Translations under genes and position numbers: made by a program | Assembly (NCBI GenBank): GCA_009909005.1 | Contig: JAAAOG010000075.1 | Coordinates: 1-60,524, forward strand | Direction: 5' to 3' | DNA length: 60,524 nucleotides | Origin: Alphaproteobacteria bacterium | Lineage (GTDB): Bacteria > Pseudomonadota > Alphaproteobacteria > DSM-16000 > Inquilinaceae | Part shown: piece after piece, positions 1 to 8,395 of the stretch | Layout: each line of letters begins with the position of its first letter | How positions within the stretch are numbered: position 1 is the first letter of the stretch | Notes under the pieces: model-generated | What the model saw: the letters and a program-made list of their open reading frames with translations, nothing else | What the model was told of the DNA's origin: nothing | The model's database searches: none

Positions 1-270
1 TGACCATTCCCGACGATATGAGAGAGATGAGGACGATGCTGGCGACTTTGGGCAAGACCTGGCGGGAAGAGTGGACAGCCGAAGGCATGGCCAAAGGCAG
101 GGCCCAAGGCTTGGCCGAAGGGCAGCATCAGGCTCAGGTCCGCACATTGCTGCGTTTGCTGGAGCGGCGCTACGGGCCGGTGCCGGAGGACATCCGGGAA
201 CGGGTCGAAGCGGCCGACCTGCCGGCATTGGATCGCTGGCTCGACCGCATCCTCGATGCGCCGAACCGCG
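1..270 (+). repeat. Direct repeat copy A (Rpn 3' end)
   Basis: Bases 1-270 are nearly identical to 1068-1349. The only length difference is a 12-bp unit (ATGGCCAAAGGC) present once here and twice in copy B. The match stops about 20 bases before the two stop codons, and the repeat continues leftwards out of the window. Confidence 0.9.
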
Positions 271-290
271 ACGCCGTATTCGATACCTAG
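3..290 (+). CDS. Rpn-family nuclease/transposase-like protein, C-terminal part (cut by window edge)
   Basis: The reading frame is open from the window edge and ends at TAG 288-290, so only the C-terminal part of the gene is present. It matches the last third of the complete gene at 383-1369 almost residue for residue, ending in the helical tail typical of Rpn/PF04754-type proteins (motif RRYGPVPED, then a tail ending FDT instead of FED). The Gly/Ala/Lys spacer has one fewer MAKG unit than its neighbour. The first ATG in frame is at 18, but the shared sequence runs upstream of it, so that ATG is not the true start. Function is as for the full copy. Confidence 0.7.
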   Translation, partial: TIPDDMREMRTMLATLGKTWREEWTAEGMAKGRAQGLAEGQHQAQVRTLLRLLERRYGPVPEDIRERVEAADLPALDRWLDRILDAPNRDAVFDT

Positions 291-382
291 AACGATCGAT
301 CGCCGATACCGCCCGCCCGACCTTCGCCGCGTGGGCCGATCTCGCTTGCATGCGGTTGTCACCGCGGGCATAGACCGGATCC

Positions 383-1369
383 ATGCCGGGTGCCGATCAG
401 ATCTATCATCGCCTGTTCTCCCATCCCCTGATGGTGGAGCAACTGGTGCGGGACTTCCTTGACGACGCCATGACTGCCGGTCTGGATTTCCGCCGGATGG
501 AACGGGTGACGGCCAAGTCATACGGGCAGAGCGGCGTGCGGCGCGATGGCGACATCATCTGGCGCCTTCCGACCGCCTATGGCACCGACATTTACCTTTA
601 TCTCCTTCTGGAATTCCAATCGCAGAGCGATCCCTGGATGCCCCTCCGCGCGCTCGTCTACCAGGGCCTTCTGTGGCAGCAGATCATCGCCGAGAAACGG
701 CTGAAATCCGGTGACCGGCTGCCGCCGGTGCTTCTGGCCGTCCTGTACAACGGGGCCCCGCGCTGGTCTGCGGAAACCCGGCTGGACCGGCTGATCGCCC
801 TGCCGAAGGGCTCGCCGCTCTGGCGTTGGCAGCCGCAGGCCCGATATCATCTTCTGGACATGGGCGCGATCCCCGGCGATGACCTGGCCGGAAAGCGGAG
901 CCTTGCGGGGCTGCTGGTGCGGCTGGAGCAGCGCCAGGAGCCCGAAACGCTGGTGCCGCTGATCGACAACGTGATCGCCTGGTTCCGCGAGCACCCGGAC
1001 TATGAAGGACTGAAACGACTCTTCACGGAACTGGTCTCGGATGCGATCGAAGGCACCGGGTTCCCGCTGACCATTCCCGACGATATGAGAGAGATGAGGA
1101 CGATGCTGGCGACTTTGGGCAAGACCTGGCGGGAAGAGTGGACAGCCGAAGGCATGGCCAAAGGCATGGCCAAAGGCAGGGCCCAAGGCTTGGCCGAAGG
1201 GCAGCATCAGGCTCAGGTCCGCACATTGCTGCGTCAGCTGGAGCGGCGCTACGGGCCGGTGCCGGAGGACGTCCGGGAACGGGTCGAAGCGGCCGACCTG
1301 CCGACATTGGATCGCTGGCTCGACCGCATCCTCGACGCGCCGAACCGCGAGACGGTTTTCGAAGACTGA
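383..1369 (+). CDS. Rpn-family recombination-promoting nuclease / putative transposase
   Basis: Complete 328-residue protein. The N-terminal two thirds look like the PD-(D/E)XK domain of the Rpn (RpnA-E, PF04754) family: Asp57 in GDIIWRL, then Glu77-x-Gln79 in LLLEFQ, the usual D...ExQ arrangement, followed by the conserved LVYQGLLWQ segment. Residues about 240-270 form a low-complexity Gly/Ala/Lys/Gln spacer (MAKG repeated), then a C-terminal helical tail. Characterised family members are DNA endonucleases that raise RecA-independent recombination, and some act in phage defence or carry variable tails. The copy upstream makes this a tandem paralogue pair; the short spacer repeat is a likely slippage site. 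Confidence 0.8.
   Translation: MPGADQIYHRLFSHPLMVEQLVRDFLDDAMTAGLDFRRMERVTAKSYGQSGVRRDGDIIWRLPTAYGTDIYLYLLLEFQSQSDPWMPLRALVYQGLLWQQIIAEKRLKSGDRLPPVLLAVLYNGAPRWSAETRLDRLIALPKGSPLWRWQPQARYHLLDMGAIPGDDLAGKRSLAGLLVRLEQRQEPETLVPLIDNVIAWFREHPDYEGLKRLFTELVSDAIEGTGFPLTIPDDMREMRTMLATLGKTWREEWTAEGMAKGMAKGRAQGLAEGQHQAQVRTLLRQLERRYGPVPEDVRERVEAADLPTLDRWLDRILDAPNRETVFED
1068..1349 (+). repeat. Direct repeat copy B (Rpn 3' end)
   Basis: This is the second copy of the segment at 1-270, with one additional in-frame 12-bp unit (two tandem ATGGCCAAAGGC). It lies entirely inside the coding sequence of the complete Rpn gene, so the repeat reflects tandem gene duplication and not a separate mobile element. Confidence 0.9.
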
Positions 1370-1439
1370 TCGACGACTGAGCGCCTCGAGCTCGTGAGCG
1401 AACCATGGATGTCGTCCGATCGAGACCGAGAAGACGGGA

Positions 1440-2225
1440 ATGACCTCTCCCAAGACTGCGGCAGCCCGCCTTTACGTGACCTGTGATTTGCTGGAAGGGG
1501 CGGCGGTCGATCTGCCTGGCCCGCAGGCGCATTACCTTCGCACCGTGCTGCGGCTGGCGCCGGGCGCGGGACTGGCCGTGTTCAACGGCCGCGACGGCGA
1601 ATGGCGGGCACGGCTGGAAAGGCTCGACAAGGCGGGCGGTACGGCCGTGGCCGAGTTGCAGACCCGGGCCCAGCAAGGCGGGCCGGACGTCACCCTGTGC
1701 TTTGCGCCGATCAAGCGGCCGGGCATCGACTTTATTGCCGAGAAGGCGACGGAGCTGGGCACCGCGGTGCTGCAGCCGGTCTTCACCGCCCATACCGATG
1801 TCACCCGAGTGAATGTCGAGCGGCTGCGGGCCAATGCGATCGAGGCGGCCGAACAGTGCGAGCGGCTCGATGTGCCGGAGGTGCGGGTGCCTGTCAGCCT
1901 CGCCGCACTCCTCGAGGCATGGCCGACCGCCTGCCCGCTGCTGCTCGCGGCCGAGCGCGGCGCGTCCGGCCTGGCTGCGCCGCCGCTGGCCGCAGCGGTT
2001 CGGGAGGCCGGCGGCCCCCCCGTCGCATTCCTGATCGGTCCGGAAGGCGGTTTTGCCGCGTCGGAGCTTGACGATCTCGGCAAACTCGCTTTTGTTCATC
2101 CGGTCAGTCTGGGGCCGCGTATCCTGCGGGCGGACACCGCGGGGCTCGCCGCCCTGGCCTGCTGGCAGAGCCTTGCCGGGGACGGCGGTTCGCCGCCGCC
2201 CGCACGGACGGACACGCGACCGTGA
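1440..2225 (+). CDS. rsmE: 16S rRNA (uracil-1498-N3)-methyltransferase RsmE
   Basis: 261-residue SPOUT-class methyltransferase that methylates U1498 of 16S rRNA with S-adenosylmethionine. The family signature is clear: IGPEGGF at residues 199-205 and [12 protein letters not shown] at 223-234, which form the trefoil-knot cofactor site. The N-terminal PUA-like region has HYLRTVLRL at 31-39, and [10 protein letters not shown] at 98-107 is also conserved. Length is normal for the family. The start ATG follows a short spacer after the Rpn gene, and the next gene, a glutamate-cysteine ligase, follows on the same strand as in many alphaproteobacteria. Confidence 0.95.
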   Translation: MTSPKTAAARLYVTCDLLEGAAVDLPGPQAHYLRTVLRLAPGAGLAVFNGRDGEWRARLERLDKAGGTAVAELQTRAQQGGPDVTLCFAPIKRPGIDFIAEKATELGTAVLQPVFTAHTDVTRVNVERLRANAIEAAEQCERLDVPEVRVPVSLAALLEAWPTACPLLLAAERGASGLAAPPLAAAVREAGGPPVAFLIGPEGGFAASELDDLGKLAFVHPVSLGPRILRADTAGLAALACWQSLAGDGGSPPPARTDTRP

Positions 2226-2304
2226 TCGCCGTCACGGCATGCGGGTCCCGGCCCGGGGTCTTATGCCAGCCATTCCGGCACAACCAGTCGTCAGGCGCCC
2301 ATCC

Positions 2305-3687
2305 ATGACCGTCGAGTGCTGCGACCCGCCCGAAACCGACAGCGACCCGCGCATCACCAGCAAGCGGCAGCTGGTCGAATACCTGGAATCCGGCTGCAAG
2401 CCGCAGGAGCTCTGGCGCATCGGCACCGAGCACGAGAAGTTCGTGTTCCGGCTCGATGATCTGCGCCCGGCGCCCTATGACGGGCCGCGCGGCATCAAGG
2501 CCCTGCTGGAGGGCTTGCGCCGCTATGGCTGGCGGCCGCATTTCGAGGGCGAGAACCTGATCGCCCTGGAGGACGGGCATGGCGGCTCGATCACCCTGGA
2601 GCCGGGTGGCCAGGTGGAGCTGTCGGGCGCGCCGCTGAAGACCATCCACCAGACCTGCGACGAGACGCAGGAACACCTGCGCGAGCTGCGCCAGGTCAAC
2701 CAGGAGCTCGGCCTGGGGATGATCGGCCTCGGCTTCCAGCCGAAATGGCCGCGGGAGGCGATCCCATGGATGCCGAAGCACCGCTACAGGATCATGAAGC
2801 AATACATGCCGACGGTCGGTCGGCTTGGTCTGGACATGATGACCCGCACCTGCACCGTTCAGGTCAACCTCGATTTCGAGAGCGAGCCCTGCATGGTGCA
2901 GAAATTCCGGGTCGGGCTGGCGCTGCAGCCGATCGCCACCGCGCTGTTCGCCAATTCGCCGTTCACCGAAGGCCGGCCGAACGGTTATCAGAGCTATCGC
3001 AGCTTCATCTGGACCGAGACGGATCCTGACCGCTGCGGCGAGCTGCCCTTCGTCTTCGAGGACGGCTTCGGCTTCGAGCGCTATGTCGACTATGTGCTCG
3101 ACGTGCCGATGTATCTGGTGATCCGCGACGGCCGGCTGATCGACGCCGCCGGCCAGTCCTTCCGGGATTTCCTCAAGGGCGAGCTGCCGGCCCTGCCGCG
3201 CGAACTGCCGACCCTTTCAGATTGGGAGACGCACCTGACCACCGTATTCCCGGAGGTGCGGCTGAAGCGCTATCTGGAAATGCGCGGCGCCGATGGCGGG
3301 CCCTGGCGGCGGCTCTGCGCCCTGCCGGCGCTCTGGGTCGGGCTGCTTTATGACGACGATGCTTCGACCGCCGCCTGGGACCTCGTCAAGGACTGGACGC
3401 AGGAGGAGCGTACGGCGTTGCGAGCCCAGGTGCCGATGCTGGGCCTGCGCACGCCGTTCCGCAACCGGACGGTGCGGGAGGTGGCGCTGGAGGTGCTGGA
3501 CATCGCCCGCGCCGGGCTGGAGCGCCGGGCCCGCCGCGATGGCTTCGGCGAGACCGAGGCGCATTTCCTCAATGCCTTGATCGATATCGCCGAGAGTGGC
3601 GAGAGCCCGGCCGACCGAAAGCTGAAAAAGTATCACGGCGAGTGGCAGGGCGAGATCGACCCGATCTTCCGCGAATTCGCCTATTGA
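2305..3687 (+). CDS. gshA: Glutamate-cysteine ligase (plant/alphaproteobacterial type)
   Basis: ATP-dependent ligation of glutamate and cysteine, the first step of glutathione synthesis, in the cytosol. The protein has the GCS2/plant-type signatures: [10 protein letters not shown] near the N-terminus, [27 protein letters not shown], and [13 protein letters not shown] around the middle. From the ATG at 2305 it is 460 residues, the usual family length. In-frame ATGs at 2239 and 2263 would add 22 or 14 residues with no family similarity, and no start has a strong ribosome site, so the exact start is uncertain. It lies 79 bases downstream of rsmE and is probably co-transcribed. Confidence 0.93.
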   Translation: MTVECCDPPETDSDPRITSKRQLVEYLESGCKPQELWRIGTEHEKFVFRLDDLRPAPYDGPRGIKALLEGLRRYGWRPHFEGENLIALEDGHGGSITLEPGGQVELSGAPLKTIHQTCDETQEHLRELRQVNQELGLGMIGLGFQPKWPREAIPWMPKHRYRIMKQYMPTVGRLGLDMMTRTCTVQVNLDFESEPCMVQKFRVGLALQPIATALFANSPFTEGRPNGYQSYRSFIWTETDPDRCGELPFVFEDGFGFERYVDYVLDVPMYLVIRDGRLIDAAGQSFRDFLKGELPALPRELPTLSDWETHLTTVFPEVRLKRYLEMRGADGGPWRRLCALPALWVGLLYDDDASTAAWDLVKDWTQEERTALRAQVPMLGLRTPFRNRTVREVALEVLDIARAGLERRARRDGFGETEAHFLNALIDIAESGESPADRKLKKYHGEWQGEIDPIFREFAY

Positions 3688-3711
3688 CGCCGCCTGGTGA
3701 CGAGGACTCCC

Positions 3712-3942
3712 ATGTTGTCGCGGATCGACTGGCCCTGGGTGCGGGAGTGGTCGGGGCGGATTTTCCTGGCCGCCTTCCCGCTCGGCACCTTTCTGTATTT
3801 CACCGCCGCGCCGGTGCTGCGGCCGGGCGGCGCCATCGCAGCGCTGGGCCCGGCCCTGGCGGCCGGCTGCGGCGTCGCCCTGGCGGCCACCGCCATCGCC
3901 GCGGCGGTGCTGGCGTTTGTCTCGGCGCGGCGAAACCGTTAG
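3712..3942 (+). CDS. Small two-helix membrane protein, unknown
   Basis: 76 residues from the ATG at 3712, preceded by GAGGA five bases upstream; a GTG at 3697 would add five residues. The sequence has two hydrophobic segments, about residues 16-33 and 43-70, and a basic C-terminus (SARRNR), so it is probably an inner-membrane protein with both ends on the same side. It follows gshA by 24 bases on the same strand and is likely its operon partner. No family was recognised. Confidence 0.6.
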   Translation: MLSRIDWPWVREWSGRIFLAAFPLGTFLYFTAAPVLRPGGAIAALGPALAAGCGVALAATAIAAAVLAFVSARRNR

Positions 3943-3949
3943 CGTTCTG

Positions 3950-4537
3950 CTATTCTTTGCCACCACCGTCCGGCCGTGTCTCGAGCGCGACCTTGGTCAT
4001 GAACTTGTCGGGGGTGCCTTCGACCAGCAGCGGGATGGCGCGGGCCACCGCCTCCAGCAGCGGGTCGAGCCAGGCCTCCTCGTCCGAGCCGAAATCGTGC
4101 AGCACGTAATTGTGGACAAGGGTCTTGTCGCCGGGATGGCCGATGCCGAGGCGTACCCGCCAGTACTCCTTGCCGATCTGGGAATCGAGCGAGCGCAGGC
4201 CGTTATGCCCGCCGGCGCCGCCGCCGCGCTTGACCCGGCAGCGTCCGGGGGCAAGGTCGAGGTCGTCGTGGATGACCGTCACCTGGCCCGGCTCCAGCTT
4301 GAAGAAGCGCACGGCCTCGCCGACCGCCCGGCCGGATTCGTTCATGAAGGTCATCGGCTTGAAGGCGAGCGTCCGCACACCCGCCAGTTCGCCGTCGGCG
4401 AGCTGGCCGCGGAACTTGCTGCGGAACGGCGCGAAGCGATGGCGCTCGACAATGTCGTCGAGCGCCATGAAGCCGATATTGTGCCGGTGATACGCGTAGC
4501 GGGGCCCCGGATTGCCGAGCCCGACAAGCAGGATCAT
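3950..4537 (-). CDS. pth: Peptidyl-tRNA hydrolase
   Basis: 195 residues; releases tRNA from peptidyl-tRNA dropped by stalled ribosomes. All Pth hallmarks are present: GLGNPGP at the N-terminus, the catalytic histidine in HRHNIGF, FMNESG, the HDDLDL acid motif and GGAGGHNGLRS. The start at 4537 places the core at residue 1; an upstream in-frame start at 4585 adds 16 residues not found in the family. It is downstream of rplY with 87 bases between, the standard alphaproteobacterial rplY-pth pair, and converges on the small membrane gene with only 7 bases between the stops. Confidence 0.96.
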   Translation of the reverse strand: MILLVGLGNPGPRYAYHRHNIGFMALDDIVERHRFAPFRSKFRGQLADGELAGVRTLAFKPMTFMNESGRAVGEAVRFFKLEPGQVTVIHDDLDLAPGRCRVKRGGGAGGHNGLRSLDSQIGKEYWRVRLGIGHPGDKTLVHNYVLHDFGSDEEAWLDPLLEAVARAIPLLVEGTPDKFMTKVALETRPDGGGKE

Positions 4538-4624
4538 CGCAGGGGCTCCCGCCAGGGCACACAGCGCCAGCGTGCATGCCGACAAGCCTGAGCAGAGTGT
4601 GGCGCCGGACCCGTGGCCGCCGCC

Positions 4625-5227
4625 TTAGCCGCCCTCGCCTTCGGCCGCTTCCGAGCGCAGGCCCGACGGTGCGGCTATGGTTGCGACCGTGAAATCGCGG
4701 TCGGTGATGGCCGTGCGGGTGCCTTCCGGCAGCGTGACGCTGCTGATGTGAATGCTCTCGTTAAGCTGCCGGCCGGTCAGGTCGACGGTCAGGCTTTCCG
4801 GGATGTTGTCGGCACGGCAGACGAGATCGACCTCGCGCCGGACGATGTTCAGCACGCCGCCGATCTTCAGCCCCGGCGAGGCCGCCTCATTGACGAAGAA
4901 GACGGGCACCGCGATGGTGATCGTCGTGGTCTCGCCGACCCGCAGGAAGTCGAGATGAATGACATCGTCGGTCACCGGATCGAGCTGGACGTCGCGGGTG
5001 AGCACCCGGTGGGAGTCGCCGTCGACCTCGACCTGATACATGTGCGTGGTGAAGCTGGGGTCCTTGATCAGCCGGTTGATCTCCAGGACGTTGCAGTTGA
5101 TCATCGTCGGCGGCTGCTTGTCGCCATAGATGACGGCCGGGATCTTCCCGGCCCGCCGAGCTGCCCGGGCGGCCCCCTTGCCGGCCCGCTCGCGCGCCTC
5201 GGCGGTAATGGTGATGGGTTCGGCCAT
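4625..5227 (-). CDS. rplY: 50S ribosomal protein L25 / general stress protein Ctc
   Basis: 200-residue long form of L25, which binds 5S rRNA. The N-terminal L25 domain contains RAARRAGKIPAVIYG and the later domain is the TL5/Ctc beta-rich extension common in alphaproteobacteria, ending in a short charged tail (SEAAEGEGG). The ATG at 5227 follows AGGAGCG with suitable spacing; the upstream in-frame start at 5293 lacks support. It heads the rplY-pth pair. Confidence 0.95.
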   Translation of the reverse strand: MAEPITITAEARERAGKGAARAARRAGKIPAVIYGDKQPPTMINCNVLEINRLIKDPSFTTHMYQVEVDGDSHRVLTRDVQLDPVTDDVIHLDFLRVGETTTITIAVPVFFVNEAASPGLKIGGVLNIVRREVDLVCRADNIPESLTVDLTGRQLNESIHISSVTLPEGTRTAITDRDFTVATIAAPSGLRSEAAEGEGG

Positions 5228-5336
5228 CGCTGATCGCTCCTGTCTGCCGGATGCGCCAAAAGAGGACGCCGGCCTCCAGGGGTGCCGGCGCAAGCCCTCT
5301 ATGTAGCACAGCGGGCGGGCGGATCCAGCGCCGCAA

Positions 5337-5618
5337 TCAGGTGCGGGAGATCATCGCCACGAAGGGCAGCTCGTCGCCATTGAGGATCAGGTTGCCGATG
5401 GCGGTGATGACGTTCTTCTCGCGGTTCTTCACCGCCGAGTTCAGCTCGTACGACACCGCGCTGGAGATCACCCCGGCCTCGTGGAGATGGGCCATGAAGG
5501 CCTCGACCGCCTCGTCCGCCGGCCGGACGAAGACATCGTCCGGCGCATCGAACTCATAGGTGCTGTCGGAGCCGGAGACCGGCCCCATCACGATCGCCCG
5601 GCAGTGAATTCTGGCCAT
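5337..5618 (-). CDS. Hypothetical protein, 93 residues
   Basis: Small acidic soluble protein with no signal peptide or membrane segment. A weak purine-rich site (GCAGGG) precedes the ATG at 5618. It contains a conserved-looking core (FVRPADEAVEAFMAHLHEAG), probably one helix packed on a small beta sheet, but no family was recognised. It lies 109 bases upstream of rplY on the same strand. Codon use matches the high-GC neighbours, so it is probably a resident gene. Confidence 0.6.
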   Translation of the reverse strand: MARIHCRAIVMGPVSGSDSTYEFDAPDDVFVRPADEAVEAFMAHLHEAGVISSAVSYELNSAVKNREKNVITAIGNLILNGDELPFVAMISRT

Positions 5619-5790
5619 GACCCTGCTCCCCCTCGGTGGTTGCTGTGGCCCATGGTGCTAGCGGAGCGCCATGACACTGGAATGACGTTTCAATGACATG
5701 CCGGCGACGTCCCGACGCCGACAGCGCACCGGCTGAAAGCGGCAGCAAAAAAGGGGGTTTTAATTCGTAGACTAAGGAATTTGGCAAGAC

Positions 5791-5809
5791 TATACTCGCA
5801 GCGGAGTAT
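5791..5809 (+). promoter_or_regulatory. Candidate -10 element and overlapping inverted repeat
   Basis: TATACT at 5791-5796 is a good -10 match in an otherwise high-GC region. It overlaps the palindrome ATACTC-GCAGCG-GAGTAT (5792-5809). No convincing -35 sits at the right distance. The site lies 27 bases before the start of the unknown lower-GC gene at 5836, so it could be a repressor operator over that gene's promoter. This is inferred from sequence alone. Confidence 0.35.
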
Positions 5810-5835
5810 TGAGGGTCCTGACTGGAGCAAAGACA

Positions 5836-6801
5836 ATGCCGACCGACTTTCGGAGCAATTTTAATCAAAACACCGACATTATCTATGGGATCGGCGACTG
5901 GATCTCCCGATACATCTGCTATTACTACTATCGGGGGCGCGATCAGGCGCGCAAAACCAAGGATTTTGCAAACAAGAACAAGTCCTTAAATAGGGACGAA
6001 CGAAAGTTTGCAACCGATCAGAAGAACAAACAATTCCATGCCATTAATCAGTACAATCAGCCGATCGACGGCTCGACCTTTTCGCTCGACAGCGGGGTGA
6101 TCGACAGCAAAGGGCTGAAGGCCTTCGGACAGGGCGGGGGAGAGAAACAGAATTACATCGATTTCCTGGAAACCGAGAGCGTGTACAGCCCGGGCTCGAT
6201 GGCAGGGCGGGTGACCGACCTTCTCGACAAGCTCAGGAAAAGCGATATCAATCTCGATCCCAATGACGAAGCGGCGGTTCTGGACGCGGCGCGCGACATG
6301 GCGATCCGCCGCTCCAGCAAAATCGGTATCAAATATGTCGTACGTTTTGGCAAGGTTCACTATGTATTGGATGAGGTAAATATGGACGTGGTCCTCGACA
6401 AGACCACCATCAAGAACAGCTCGGACTACACCAAGGTGCCGATCGTGACATCTGAGTTGCGCTATCTTTTTCGTAATTGGAATTATTTCAAGGATATGGG
6501 CAAGGTTTTATTTTACAAAAAGTTCCAGACGGTATCGCCGCCCTGGGACGTCGGCACCGTGCCGGAACTCCGCAAATGGGCGCGGTATGCCGTGCACCGG
6601 GTGACGAAGTCCCGGACGCCGTCCGTGGTCATGCCGTGGGAGCACGGCTTCGACAAGGCCGTTCAGGGTCTCGACCTCGACAAGGGCGGCGATGCCAAGA
6701 GCCTGCGCGCCATTATCGCAGCCTTCCACGCGATGCCGCATTACATGGTCAACCGGCAGGGCGAGTCGGAAAAGATCGTCTTTGGAACGGTCGACGACTG
6801 A
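5836..6801 (+). CDS. Hypothetical protein, 321 residues, lower GC
   Basis: No family was recognised. The ATG at 5836 has GGAGC eight bases upstream, better than the in-frame alternative at 5809. The N-terminal third is rich in Asn, Lys and Tyr (for example ICYYYYRGRDQ), soluble, with no signal peptide; the middle has a stretch that looks like mixed alpha/beta (IGIKYVVRFGKVHYVLDEV). Codon use is visibly more AT-rich in the first half than in the flanking housekeeping genes, suggesting acquisition by transfer. It converges with the L,D-transpeptidase-like gene across a strong hairpin, so the two may form one accessory unit, but no functional link can be shown. Confidence 0.6.
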   Translation: MPTDFRSNFNQNTDIIYGIGDWISRYICYYYYRGRDQARKTKDFANKNKSLNRDERKFATDQKNKQFHAINQYNQPIDGSTFSLDSGVIDSKGLKAFGQGGGEKQNYIDFLETESVYSPGSMAGRVTDLLDKLRKSDINLDPNDEAAVLDAARDMAIRRSSKIGIKYVVRFGKVHYVLDEVNMDVVLDKTTIKNSSDYTKVPIVTSELRYLFRNWNYFKDMGKVLFYKKFQTVSPPWDVGTVPELRKWARYAVHRVTKSRTPSVVMPWEHGFDKAVQGLDLDKGGDAKSLRAIIAAFHAMPHYMVNRQGESEKIVFGTVDD

Positions 6802-6808
6802 GCCGGCA

Positions 6809-6834
6809 GGCCGGCCGGGCCTCTCCGGCCGGCC
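6809..6834. terminator. Strong hairpin between convergent genes
   Basis: A perfect 10-bp stem (GGCCGGCCGG 6809-6818 with CCGGCCGGCC 6825-6834) and 6-base loop sits between the stops of two convergent genes. There is no T-run on either side, so it would be a weak intrinsic terminator, but position and symmetry fit a bidirectional one. Confidence 0.45.
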
Positions 6835-6868
6835 GCGGCGCACGGACCGTGTGCCAGACGTCGGCGAT

Positions 6869-7366
6869 TCACAGGTCGTTGAAGAAGCAGATGATGCCCT
6901 GCTTCCAGCCGAGCGGGGTGGGGGCCGGATTGGCCATCATGGTCTGAGTGGATTCGGGCAGGGCCTTGACGTCCTTGCGCCCGGGATCGCCCTTGACCTC
7001 GACCTCGATCTTCTGGCTTCGGACCGCCTTGATCTTGTCGAACAGATCGCGGGTGTCGCCGTCGGTGATGCCGATGCAGCCCAGGGTTCCGGCCGCCCCG
7101 CCTTCCGGATGGATGCCGAGATTGCCCTCGCCGATCCACAGGAACCAGGCAAAATCGTTGTCGTCGGTATAGGAATCCTTGTCGTATTTCTTATGCGATG
7201 GCACGCCGGCGACCGTCTTTTTGGTCCCGGTCATCAGGGCATTGGCCGGCGCGGTATAGGTCTTGTTGGCCAGCGCCTTGATCTTGCTCGTCCCCGATTT
7301 CGCGTTCCAGGACTTGCCGAACCCGGTCAGTTTGCCGGTCGATTTGTCGAACACCAGTTTGGGCAT
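6869..7366 (-). CDS. L,D-transpeptidase-like (YkuD/Tlde1-like) protein
   Basis: 165 residues from the ATG at 7366, preceded by AGGAGA. The core motif IHPEGGAAGTLGCIGI gives a histidine at 86 and a cysteine at 97 in the H...GCI pattern of L,D-transpeptidase folds, and a second histidine is at 58 (PSHKKYD). The N-terminus (LVFDKSTGKLTGFG) resembles the opening of DUF2778/Tlde1-type proteins, which cut or exchange peptidoglycan peptides and can act as secreted antibacterial effectors. There is no signal peptide, unlike housekeeping YkuD enzymes, which suggests action after export by another route or by injection. The next gene upstream on the same strand is YfbU-like. The effector idea is inference; no secretion genes are in the window. 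Confidence 0.65.
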   Translation of the reverse strand: MPKLVFDKSTGKLTGFGKSWNAKSGTSKIKALANKTYTAPANALMTGTKKTVAGVPSHKKYDKDSYTDDNDFAWFLWIGEGNLGIHPEGGAAGTLGCIGITDGDTRDLFDKIKAVRSQKIEVEVKGDPGRKDVKALPESTQTMMANPAPTPLGWKQGIICFFNDL

Positions 7367-7482
7367 CCCCGGTTCTCCTCTCTCTCTCCCCAAATGCGTC
7401 CGGCACGGGTCTGTGACGGCCGTCATAGCCAGCACGCCCGCCAAATCGGGCGATTGTGAGGACCGAACGGGGGTTTTTGAGG

Positions 7483-7989
7483 TCAGCCGAGGATGCGCTT
7501 GACGTCATCGCCGGTCAGGTTGACGCGATCCTCCGAAGCCTTCCAGAAGGACAACATGCGCTGATATTTCGGCAGCATTTCGACATGGCTGTTAAAGCCA
7601 TTCGCGTTTTGCAGTTCGCTGTAATAGTCCATCGTATCCAGCAAAAATTCCACATAGGCGAGCTGGCGGCTTTCCTTGCTGCCATCGAAGCCTTCGAACC
7701 CGACATCGTCGAGGGCAATGCCGATATCCTTGCCGCATTCCTCGACGGCGGAATACAGCGCCATGTGCATGTCGAGGATTTCCCGCACTTCCTCGCATTC
7801 CGCGAAGGACAGCGGATCCAGGAGGCGCTGCTCGGCCATGGTCGCGATTTCGAGCTCATAGCCGTGCTCGATCGCCTGGCGGACCTTGACGTATTCCGGC
7901 TCGTTATTCGGGTCGACCTTCTCCAGGATCAAATATTGATTCGCAAGGATAAGGCGCTCAACTTTCGACAAGGACAGCGGCGCGGCCAT
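7483..7989 (-). CDS. YfbU family protein
   Basis: 168 residues from the ATG at 7989, which has AGGAG eight bases upstream. Similarity to E. coli YfbU is evident by eye along the whole length: LSKVERLILANQY at the start, then GFEGFDGSKESRQLAYVEF in the middle and LPKYQRMLSFW near the end. Overproduced YfbU has been reported as toxic to E. coli, but its molecular activity is not settled. The gene is all-helical, cytosolic, and sits 116 bases upstream of the L,D-transpeptidase-like gene on the same strand, possibly as a two-gene unit. Base composition is slightly lower in GC than the neighbours. Confidence 0.8.
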   Translation of the reverse strand: MAAPLSLSKVERLILANQYLILEKVDPNNEPEYVKVRQAIEHGYELEIATMAEQRLLDPLSFAECEEVREILDMHMALYSAVEECGKDIGIALDDVGFEGFDGSKESRQLAYVEFLLDTMDYYSELQNANGFNSHVEMLPKYQRMLSFWKASEDRVNLTGDDVKRILG

Positions 7990-8395
7990 GATAATTTCTC
8001 CTGCAATCATGTTCTTTACTCTACGGCAAGGGTACAGATCGGCCCGGCTGCCGTCAATCGCGAATACCAAAACTCTTGCCGGATGCGAGGCGTGGACATT
8101 TTGTGAATGCGTGCATGAACCATTTCTTATTTCGCTCAAATCAACCGGCCCGAAAGGCCGCTTGAGGATCTTTGGTCCGACGGGCATCCTGTCCGACGAG
8201 TCATGGGGCACGACGCCGTGTCCCCACCGAAGTTGCGAGCCGGGTCATGACCGCCATGTCAATCGCTCCGGGGCACCGGCCGGCCGGGCGCGTCATGGCC
8301 GCAGCATGCGGCGTATGACCTCGCATCCCCATGCCGGCGACGACGACCTGGCCAGCGCCCGGAACCGCCGGCCTGTCGGAAAACCGGCCGTGGTC
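7990..8395. other. Intergenic region between divergent genes
   Basis: About 400 bases between yfbU-like and the acetyltransferase gene. The left half is relatively AT-rich and should hold the yfbU-like promoter. In-frame ATGs at 8306 and 8315 could extend the acetyltransferase leftwards, but the added residues show no family similarity. No clear -35/-10 pair or repeat was found. Confidence 0.4.

Noticed and set aside
1-1369. Rpn pair as an insertion sequence
   Set aside because: Despite the putative-transposase name of the family, no terminal inverted repeats or target duplications were seen, and the repeat is internal to the genes.
6869-7989. A firm call of type VI effector-immunity pair
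   Set aside because: No secretion genes, no PAAR or Hcp/VgrG, and YfbU is not a known immunity family; kept only as a hypothesis.
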